A stretch of DNA of 21,840 nucleotides from an uncultured Collinsella sp. (lineage in GTDB: Bacteria > Actinomycetota > Coriobacteriia > Coriobacteriales > Coriobacteriaceae), in the NCBI GenBank assembly GCA_958446785.1, contig CAUCXP010000006.1, positions 1 through 21,840 on the forward strand, read 5' to 3'. The notes under the pieces were generated by a model that worked only from the letters and a program-made list of their open reading frames with translations, was not told where the DNA came from and made no database searches. A program made the position numbers and the translations under genes. Shown here one piece after another: positions 1 through 5,672 of this stretch. How positions within the stretch are numbered: the stretch's first letter is position 1; every line of letters starts with the position of its first letter.

Positions 1-1693
1 GGTTTCGGCCGTCGAGGGCGTGATGCCGCAGACCCGCGAGCACGTGCATGTGCTGGAGCTGCTGGGCGTCACACACATGGTGGTCGCGCTGACGATGTGC
101 GACCTGGCCGATGCCGAGATGACCGAGCTTGCCGAGCTCGACGTGGACGATTTTCTTTCGGGTACCGTGTTTGCCGACGCGCCGATCGTGTCGGTGTCGT
201 CCAAGACCGGCGCGGGGATTGATGACCTGCTGGCCGCGCTCGACGAGCAGGTTGCTGCTTGCTGGGATGTCTGCCGTGCCCGTGCCGAGCTCACCGATGC
301 CGCACCGCGTCTGCCCATCGACCGCTGCTTTACGATCAAGGGCGCCGGTACCGTGGTGACGGGAACGTTGCACGATGCGCCGGTTGCGGTGGGCGATGAG
401 CTCGTCGCGCTGCCGTCGCGTACGGTCTGTCGCGTGCGCGGGATTCAGGTGCATGGCGATACGCCGCGGGCATTGCCCGGTCAGCGTGTGGCGCTCAACT
501 TGGTGGGCGATGCCGTCGCCGCGCTCGATCGCGGAGAGATGCTCGGCGTGCAGGGTCGCTTTGGCCAGACGATGCGCTTTATGATGGTGTTCACTTACCT
601 GGGCCGCGAGGGTGCCAAGCCGCGCGTGCTCGAGTCGGGCGCGCGCGTGCATGTGATGGCGGGTACGGCCGAGGTTGTCGGTCGCATCATGTTCATGGAG
701 GGCGAGGCCCCCATGGCGGTGGGCGAGACCCGTATTGTTCAGGTGCGCTTGGAAAACTCGCTGCCGCTACGTGCCGGGGATCATGCCGTGGTGCTGTCCT
801 ATTCGCCCGTGATGCTTATCGGCGGCGGGCGCGTGCTGCTTTCGCGCTGCCGTCGCTCGCGCGAGCTTGCTGATGGGGAGCGTGCGCTGTATGCGGCGCT
901 CGAGTCCGGCGATACCGCGGGCGGTGTGGGCGCTTGGCTGGCGCTGCAGGCGCTGCCGGTTACGGCGGTTGATGTTGCCGAGGCGCTGGATCTTGGCGTC
1001 GGCGAGGTCGATGCCGTACTGCGCGGGTTGGTGGCGCAGGGCTCCGTTCGCAAACTTGCCGCGGGTGATTCGGGCCTCTTGGCGGACGCCGTGGTGCTCG
1101 ACGCCGCGATGGATGCACTGGCAGCGACCTTGTCGGCCATGCATGCCGCGGCTCCCAAGGAGACGGGCTTTACGCCCGGCGCCGTTGCCCATGCTGCGTG
1201 GCCTTCCGCTGATGAATGCGTTTCCGCGGCTCTGATTGCCGAGGGCTGCTCGCGTGGCGTGTGCGCCGCCGAGGGTGCCGAGGTGTTCGACCCGCATTCG
1301 GCCGCCGCTGCGGCGCGCGTGGTGCACGAGGCTTGCGAGCGCATCGTTTCCTTGCTGGACGAAGCTGGCCTCGATGCGCCGACGTTGCCAGAGGTAGGCG
1401 AGCAGTTGCAGCTCGATCGCGACACCATGACGCGAGCTCTGCGCGAGCTTTCGCTTAACCGTTCCATCGTGAAGATCGAGCGCGACGTTGCCCTGTCTGC
1501 TATCTCGGAAGCCCATGCGCGCGAGCTTGTTGCCGTTGCCATTGAGGCAGCCGGTGGCGCTGCCACCACGAGTGTGTTGCGCGAGGCCCTGGGTGTGTCG
1601 CGCAAGCGTGCCATCAGCATCTTGGAGCACCTGGATGCCGTGCGCTTCACGGTGCTCGACAAGGAGGCCGGCGGCCTGCGCTCCCTGCGCTAG
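1..1693 (+). CDS. selB: SelB, selenocysteine-specific elongation factor, 5'-truncated by window edge
   Basis: SelB is the GTPase that carries Sec-tRNA(Sec) to the ribosome at UGA codons followed by a SECIS hairpin. The frame is open from base 2 (VSAVEGVMPQTREHVHVLEL), which is the G3-following region of an EF-Tu-type GTPase, so the true start and the P-loop lie upstream; the ATG at 20 is internal. Visible parts in order are the end of the G domain (G4 as TMCD, G5 as SSKTG), beta-barrel domain II (FTIKGAGTVVTGT), domain III, and a C-terminal half of winged-helix repeats ending LDKEAGGLRSLR, which in this family bind the SECIS RNA. The long C-terminal extension separates it from EF-Tu. G4 carries Met where translational GTPases normally have Lys (E. 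coli SelB has TKAD, from memory). The adjoining selC gene strongly supports the call. Confidence 0.93.
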   Translation, partial: VSAVEGVMPQTREHVHVLELLGVTHMVVALTMCDLADAEMTELAELDVDDFLSGTVFADAPIVSVSSKTGAGIDDLLAALDEQVAACWDVCRARAELTDAAPRLPIDRCFTIKGAGTVVTGTLHDAPVAVGDELVALPSRTVCRVRGIQVHGDTPRALPGQRVALNLVGDAVAALDRGEMLGVQGRFGQTMRFMMVFTYLGREGAKPRVLESGARVHVMAGTAEVVGRIMFMEGEAPMAVGETRIVQVRLENSLPLRAGDHAVVLSYSPVMLIGGGRVLLSRCRRSRELADGERALYAALESGDTAGGVGAWLALQALPVTAVDVAEALDLGVGEVDAVLRGLVAQGSVRKLAAGDSGLLADAVVLDAAMDALAATLSAMHAAAPKETGFTPGAVAHAAWPSADECVSAALIAEGCSRGVCAAEGAEVFDPHSAAAAARVVHEACERIVSLLDEAGLDAPTLPEVGEQLQLDRDTMTRALRELSLNRSIVKIERDVALSAISEAHARELVAVAIEAAGGAATTSVLREALGVSRKRAISILEHLDAVRFTVLDKEAGGLRSLR

Positions 1694-1708
1694 ATTGGCT
1701 GCTCGGTT

Positions 1709-1717
1709 TGGTAAAAT
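1709..1717 (+). promoter_or_regulatory. Extended -10 promoter element of selC
   Basis: TGGTAAAAT is an extended -10 (TGn followed by TAAAAT) whose last base lies 12 nt before the mature tRNA 5' end, so transcription would begin only a few bases upstream of selC. No good -35 box is present at 16-18 nt, as expected for an extended -10 promoter. The tRNA-Leu gene at 8644 has the same arrangement. Confidence 0.5.
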
Positions 1718-1729
1718 ACCGCCGCACTT

Positions 1730-1826
1730 GGGAACGGATGGGCTCCGGTGGGCTCCGCGGTCCTCAAAACCGTTGCGAGGCGTGCAAAACGTCTTGGATG
1801 TGTTCGATTCACATACGTTCCCGCCA
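1730..1826 (+). tRNA. selC: tRNA-Sec, anticodon UCA
   Basis: This 97-nt tRNA inserts selenocysteine at UGA. The fold was drawn by eye. The acceptor stem pairs 1730-1736 with 1816-1822, and an eighth position is G1737 opposite A1815. A 6-bp D stem GGGCTC/GGGCTC (with G-T pairs) closes a 4-nt CGGT loop, a hallmark of bacterial tRNA-Sec. The anticodon stem GCGGT/ACCGT encloses the loop CCTCAAA with anticodon TCA. A long variable arm CGAGGCG/CGTCTTG follows, then T stem ATGTG/CACAT with loop TTCGATT, G discriminator and encoded CCA. The oversized variable arm, 6-bp D stem, UCA anticodon and neighbouring selB make the call firm. Position 33 is C rather than the near-universal U. Confidence 0.95.
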
Positions 1827-1834
1827 TACGCTAC

Positions 1835-1890
1835 CAGCGCTTTTGTGCTCGCGGTCTTGCTGCGTGCCGCAAAGGCGCTGTTTTGTTTTT
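1835..1890 (+). terminator. Rho-independent terminator after selC
   Basis: CAGCGCTTTTG (1835-1845) pairs with CAAAGGCGCTG (1870-1880) over 11 bp with one T-G pair, and TTTTGTTTTT follows directly. It begins 9 nt after the tRNA CCA end, so it most likely ends the selC transcript and separates it from the mobA-like gene. Confidence 0.75.
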
Positions 1891-1942
1891 GCACGAGCTT
1901 TTCGAAGCGCCGTTATTTCGGCGGCTGTATTTAGCTTCGTGC
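1891..1942 (+). other. Two-tier hairpin in the leader of the mobA-like gene
   Basis: GCACGAGCT (1891-1899) can pair with AGCTTCGTGC (1933-1942) with one bulged base, and inside it AGCGCCG (1906-1912) pairs with CGGCGGCT (1919-1926) around a TTATTT loop. It lies between the selC terminator T-run and the mobA-like start codon. It matches no riboswitch I recognise, and the full molybdenum-cofactor riboswitch would be considerably longer. Confidence 0.4.
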
Positions 1943-1964
1943 ACCGGGTTTCGAGCATGCCGAT

Positions 1965-1970
1965 GGAGGT
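1965..1970 (+). promoter_or_regulatory. Ribosome binding site deciding the mobA-like start
   Basis: GGAGGT lies 10 nt before ATG 1981 and is the only strong Shine-Dalgarno sequence near the conserved N-terminus. It argues against the much longer open frame upstream, which would run back through the terminator and selC. Confidence 0.7.
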
Positions 1971-1980
1971 GTTTTGCCGT

Positions 1981-2613
1981 ATGACTACCGTAAGACGGGC
2001 CGATCTTTCTTGTGTCGTTCAAGCGGGCGGGTTGTCGTCGCGCATGGGCCGCGATAAGGCTCGCATGGCGTTTTGCGGCGAGCCGCTCATCGAGCGCGTG
2101 CTGGGTCGGCTGGCGCCAATTGCCGGCGAGTTGGTTGTGACGACTTCGCGTCCCAGCGAGCTTGCCTATCTTGAGGAACTTATGTTTGATGGCCTGCGCC
2201 CCCGCGTGGTGATGGACGTCGACGGTCCCGCCGGTGCCATGCGTGGCATCGCGAGCTCGTTGGCCGCGGCCCGATTGCCGCTCGTGGCGATCGTCGCCTG
2301 CGACATGCCGTTTGTCTCGCCGGAACTGATCGGCGCGCTTGCCGATCGTGTCGAGACCGAGGCGCTCGATGTGTGCGTGCCGCGCGAGGAGCGGGGGATT
2401 GAGCCGCTTTGCGCCGTCTGGCGCTGTGATGCGTGTGCGCCGGTTGCCCACGAGCTGCTTGCCTGCGACCGCCAGCGCATTCGCTGCCTGATCAATCGCG
2501 TTCAGGCTGGTTATATGGATGAGCCGCAGATTGTTAAGGCCGCGGGCTCGACGCTCTGCTTCGAGAACGTCAATACGCCCGAGGAGTTTGCGGCGGCCGA
2601 GTTACTCGCCTAG
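1981..2613 (+). CDS. mobA: Molybdenum cofactor nucleotidyltransferase, MobA/MocA-like
   Basis: A 210-residue GT-A-fold nucleotidyltransferase that would attach GMP or CMP to molybdopterin in the cytoplasm. The N-terminus holds the NTP-binding signature QAGGLSSRMGRDK at residues 14-26. The central ACDMPFVSPELI has the Asp expected to coordinate Mg2+, and REERGIEPLCAVWR matches the later conserved block. The RMGRDK form is closer to MobA (GTP) than MocA (CTP), although xanthine-dehydrogenase-family enzymes such as the one encoded downstream usually carry the cytosine dinucleotide cofactor, so specificity is open. Length is normal for the family. It is followed after 15 nt by the DUF3343 gene, so the two are probably cotranscribed. 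Confidence 0.85.
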   Translation: MTTVRRADLSCVVQAGGLSSRMGRDKARMAFCGEPLIERVLGRLAPIAGELVVTTSRPSELAYLEELMFDGLRPRVVMDVDGPAGAMRGIASSLAAARLPLVAIVACDMPFVSPELIGALADRVETEALDVCVPREERGIEPLCAVWRCDACAPVAHELLACDRQRIRCLINRVQAGYMDEPQIVKAAGSTLCFENVNTPEEFAAAELLA

Positions 2614-2628
2614 ACGATGGGAGATGCC

Positions 2629-3147
2629 ATGTCTCACGATATTTGCCCCGACACGGGAGAGCCTTGCGCTTGCGACGGGTCCGAACCCTGTACCTGCGGA
2701 TGTGGTGGCTGTGGACATACCTCGGAAGAGGAAGCGGCTGCCGCGGCGTATCGTGAGGCACACCGCGAAGGCCCGTCCGGTGATGCCCTCGACCACGAAC
2801 GCAAGATCATCGTGTCGTTCGACAGCACCTTCAATGTGATGGAATGCGAGCAGCTTTGCCTTGCCGCCGGCGTGCCCGGGCGCATCATGCCGCTGCCCGG
2901 CTCCATTACCGCAGGTTGCGGGCTGTGCTGGGCTATGCCGTTCTCGGGCGATGCGCTCGCCGCCTTCCGCGCTGCCACCGAAGGCCGCATAACCCCCGCC
3001 GACTACCATCAGCTCGTCCTCTATCCACCAAAACCACCACAAAGGTGCCTGTCCTCAATGTGGTGGTTTGGAACACGTGGACGAAACAGGTTTGAAACAC
3101 GGGTTTTGCGCGTCAGGCACTCAAAAACGCTTCTACCTGCATCGTAA
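2629..3147 (+). CDS. DUF3343 (putative Se/S carrier-like) protein with Cys-rich N-terminus
   Basis: Predicted 172 residues. Start ATG 2629 is chosen over the in-frame ATG 2617 because GGGAG at 2619-2623 sits 5 nt upstream of it. Residues 1-31 contain seven cysteines (6, 13, 15, 21, 23, 25, 28) plus His3 and His30, arranged as CAC and CTCGCGGC clusters, so metal or selenium/sulfur binding is plausible. Residues about 60-127 match DUF3343: VSFDSTFNVMECEQLCLAAG, then PGRIMPLPGSITAGCGLCW with the conserved Cys97 and an additional Cys100. DUF3343 proteins are small, are thought to carry selenium or sulfur, and often neighbour Se-dependent molybdenum hydroxylase genes. After about residue 130 the tail (PPKPPQRCLSS...) looks non-domain-like and runs through a palindrome, so the natural end may have been lost. 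Function is inferred only. Confidence 0.75.
   Translation: MSHDICPDTGEPCACDGSEPCTCGCGGCGHTSEEEAAAAAYREAHREGPSGDALDHERKIIVSFDSTFNVMECEQLCLAAGVPGRIMPLPGSITAGCGLCWAMPFSGDALAAFRAATEGRITPADYHQLVLYPPKPPQRCLSSMWWFGTRGRNRFETRVLRVRHSKTLLPAS
3031..3069. repeat. Palindrome with 11-bp arms across the DUF3343 3' end
   Basis: AAACCACCACA (3031-3041) is the exact reverse complement of TGTGGTGGTTT (3059-3069), separated by a 17-nt loop containing GGTGCCTGTCC. It lies within the coding frame of the DUF3343 gene but after its recognisable domain. It has no following T-run, so it is not an ordinary terminator. The loop loosely resembles the GGGAC/GTCCC palindromes near pepP. Confidence 0.7.
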
Positions 3148-3281
3148 TCAAAACGAAACATCTGCTCGTCGGCTTATGCGAAACTTTGCTGCAACAGTGC
3201 GATATTATCCATACTCGATAAAGCTCGGGGCGCATGGGGCGCCTCGAACGACACTTTTCTTTTCCATCAATTGGAGGAAGC

Positions 3282-4637
3282 ATGAGCTACACGCAGAAAG
3301 TTCTCGACGAGCTCAAGGCCCGCTATCCCGAGCAGCCTGAGTTCATCCAGGCCGCGACCGAGATCCTCGGCACCATCCAGCCGGCGCTCGACGCCCATCC
3401 CGAGTACGAGGAGGCCGCCCTGCTTGAGCGCCTCGTCGAGCCCGAGCGCATCGTCATGTTCCGTGTTCCCTGGGTCGACGACCAGGGCAAGGTTCAGGTC
3501 AACCGCGGTTACCGCGTCGAGTTCAACTCTGCCATTGGACCCTACAAGGGCGGCCTGCGCTTTAATCCGACGGTCACCCTGGGCATGCTTAAGTTCCTGG
3601 GCCTGGAGCAGATCCTCAAGAACAGCCTGACCACCCTGCCCATGGGCGGCGGCAAGGGCGGCTCCGACTTTGACCCCAAGGGCAAGTCCAACAACGAGAT
3701 CATGCACTTCTGCCAGTCCTTCATGACCGAGCTCTATCGCCACATTGGCCCCAACACCGACGTTCCCGCCGGCGACCTTGGCGTTGGCGGCCGCGAGGTT
3801 GCCTACATGTTCGGTCAGTACAAGCGCCTGACCAACGAGTGGACCGGCGTCCTCACTGGCAAGGGCCTCTCCTTTGGCGGCTCGCTCGCCCGTACCGAGG
3901 CCACCGGCTACGGCCTGGTCTACTTTGTGGACGAGTACCTCAAGAGCCGCGGCGACTCCTTCGAGGGCAAGAACGTCGTCGTTCACGGTTCCGGCAACGT
4001 TGCTATCTATGCCGTCCAGAAGGTCGCGCAGCTCGGCGGCAAGGTGCTGGCCTGCTCCGACACCCACGGCTGGGTCGAGGATCCCGACGGCATCGACTAC
4101 TCCGTGCTCGAGCACGTCTACAACCAGAAGCGCTCCGGCCACGACAAGGGCGTCACGCTCGCCATGTACGTTGACGAGAAGCCCGGTGCCGTGTGGCACG
4201 AGGGCGACGGCCGCGGCGTGTGGCAGCTGCCCTGCGACATCGCCCTGCCCTGCGCCCGCGAGAACACGCTGCTGCTCGAGGACGCCCAGGCGCTCGTCGC
4301 CAACGGCTGCAAGGTGGTCGGCGAGGGCGCGAACATGCCCACGACCATCGAGGCCACGACCTACTTCCAAGAGAACGGCGTCGCCTTTATGCCCGGTAAG
4401 GCTGCCAACGCCGGCGGCGTGCTCGTGTCCGGCCTGGAGATGAGCCAGAACGCCGAGCACCTGTCCTGGACCTTCGAGGAGGTCGACGGCAAGCTCGAGC
4501 AGCTCATGCGCGGCATGTTCCACAACGTGGACGACACCGCCAAGGAGTACGGCCAGGAGGGCAACTTTGTCATGGGCGCCAACATCGCCGGCTTCCTGAA
4601 GGTCGCCGACGCCATGCTCGCTCAGGGCGTCTGCTAA
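3282..4637 (+). CDS. gdhA: NADP-type glutamate dehydrogenase
   Basis: A 451-residue hexameric-class glutamate dehydrogenase, interconverting 2-oxoglutarate plus ammonium and glutamate in the cytoplasm. The start is fixed by TTGGAGGAAG at 3271-3280 immediately before ATG 3282. The substrate region contains YKGGLRFNPTVT and PMGGGKGGSDFDPKGKS, with the catalytic-type lysine at residue 125. The dinucleotide-binding fold shows VVHGSGNVAIYAVQK, and the C-terminus MGANIAGFLKVADAMLAQG is typical. Length matches E. coli GdhA, suggesting the NADP assimilatory type, but cofactor choice cannot be proven here. It stands alone, with a 134-nt upstream gap holding a possible -10 (TATTAT, 3203-3208) and a strong terminator downstream. 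Confidence 0.97.
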   Translation: MSYTQKVLDELKARYPEQPEFIQAATEILGTIQPALDAHPEYEEAALLERLVEPERIVMFRVPWVDDQGKVQVNRGYRVEFNSAIGPYKGGLRFNPTVTLGMLKFLGLEQILKNSLTTLPMGGGKGGSDFDPKGKSNNEIMHFCQSFMTELYRHIGPNTDVPAGDLGVGGREVAYMFGQYKRLTNEWTGVLTGKGLSFGGSLARTEATGYGLVYFVDEYLKSRGDSFEGKNVVVHGSGNVAIYAVQKVAQLGGKVLACSDTHGWVEDPDGIDYSVLEHVYNQKRSGHDKGVTLAMYVDEKPGAVWHEGDGRGVWQLPCDIALPCARENTLLLEDAQALVANGCKVVGEGANMPTTIEATTYFQENGVAFMPGKAANAGGVLVSGLEMSQNAEHLSWTFEEVDGKLEQLMRGMFHNVDDTAKEYGQEGNFVMGANIAGFLKVADAMLAQGVC

Positions 4638-4662
4638 GCCCAGCTCGACATAGCACCTGATG

Positions 4663-4694
4663 AGGCTCCCAGCATTTGTGCTGGGAGCCTTTTT
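4663..4694 (+). terminator. Rho-independent terminator after gdhA
   Basis: AGGCTCCCAGCA (4663-4674) pairs perfectly with TGCTGGGAGCCT (4679-4690) around a TTTG loop, and TTTT follows. It begins 25 nt after the gdhA stop. Confidence 0.93.
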
Positions 4695-4757
4695 CTATGG
4701 TGGTGAGGGCCGTGCGCCCTCGTTTGGTACACTTAGGGGTACTGGACAAGTAAAGAG

Positions 4758-5672
4758 ATGGGGGAGAACGTGCTCAAGTTCGGTACCTACGTCCGTGTTG
4801 GAAACGCGGCCGAAGCCTATGAGCTCTTACAGAAGAACCGTAACAACAAGATTGTGGGCGGCGGCATCTGGATGCGCCTGGGTTCGCGTCGCGTGGCGAC
4901 GGCGATTGACCTTTCGGCCTGCGGACTCGATCAGATCGAGGAGACCGAGACCGAGTTTCGCATCGGTGCCATGTGCACCCTGCGCCAGCTCGAGCGTCAT
5001 GCCGGGCTCAACGCGCTTGTCAACAATGTCTTTGAGTTCGCCGTCCACGACATCGTGGGCGTGCAGCTGCGCAATACCGCTACGGTGGGCGGCAGCATCT
5101 ACGGCCGCTTTGGCTTCTCGGACGTGCTCTCGGCTTTCCTGGCGCTCGATTCCTATGTTGAGCTGACGGGCGCCGGTCGCGTGCCGCTCGCGGAGTTCGT
5201 GGACATGGGCTACGTACGTGACGTGATCGAGCATGTCGTGGTCGTCAAGCACGATTACCGCGCGAGCTATGAGGCCGTGCGCAAGGCCGCGACCGACTTC
5301 CCCTCCTTAAACGTCACCGCCGCCTGGTGGGACAACAGCTGGCACGTCACCGTGGGCTCCCGCCCGCTGCGCGCTACCTTGCTGCAGGGCGAGGCATGTG
5401 GCCTTTCCAGCGAGCAGCCTTCCGAGGACGAGCTTCGCGCCCTTGCTGCATCCGTGCGTGCCCTGAGCTACGGAACCAACCTGTGGGGCTCGGTCGAGTA
5501 CCGCCGTCGCATCTCGGCACCGCTCGCCGTCCAGGCCGTGCGTCGTGCCGCCGGCATCGAGCTTTCTGCCGCGCTTGCCCGCGAGCTCGAGACCGTGCAG
5601 ATTCCTAAGTTTGCCACGGACGAGTATTCCTGCCGCCGCGTGCCCGGCGTCGATTCTAGCGAGGTGCGCTAA
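4758..5672 (+). CDS. FAD-binding subunit of a molybdenum hydroxylase (XdhB/YgfM-like)
   Basis: A 304-residue protein of the CO dehydrogenase/xanthine dehydrogenase FAD-subunit family, expected to pass electrons between the [2Fe-2S] clusters of the next gene product and an external acceptor. It shows the two FAD-binding stretches of the family in degenerate form: KIVGGGIWMRLGSRR near residue 30, and QLRNTATVGGSIYGRFGFSD around residue 110. The C-terminal half is the CO_deh_flav-C-type domain (YRRRISAPLAVQAVRRAAG). The start could be ATG 4758 or GTG 4770; GGGGGAG at 4760-4766 precedes GTG 4770 at a tight spacing of 3 nt, and ATG 4758 has almost no Shine-Dalgarno. The stop overlaps the next start by 1 nt (TAATG), indicating translational coupling. 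Confidence 0.85.
   Translation: MGENVLKFGTYVRVGNAAEAYELLQKNRNNKIVGGGIWMRLGSRRVATAIDLSACGLDQIEETETEFRIGAMCTLRQLERHAGLNALVNNVFEFAVHDIVGVQLRNTATVGGSIYGRFGFSDVLSAFLALDSYVELTGAGRVPLAEFVDMGYVRDVIEHVVVVKHDYRASYEAVRKAATDFPSLNVTAAWWDNSWHVTVGSRPLRATLLQGEACGLSSEQPSEDELRALAASVRALSYGTNLWGSVEYRRRISAPLAVQAVRRAAGIELSAALARELETVQIPKFATDEYSCRRVPGVDSSEVR

Noticed and set aside
1708..1980. A longer N-terminus for the mobA-like protein
   Set aside because: The extension would translate the tRNA-Sec gene and its terminator; the conserved N-terminus and GGAGGT place the start at 1981.
1891..1980. Molybdenum-cofactor riboswitch upstream of the mobA-like gene
   Set aside because: The leader after the selC terminator is only about 90 nt and the hairpin does not show the multi-stem layout of that RNA.
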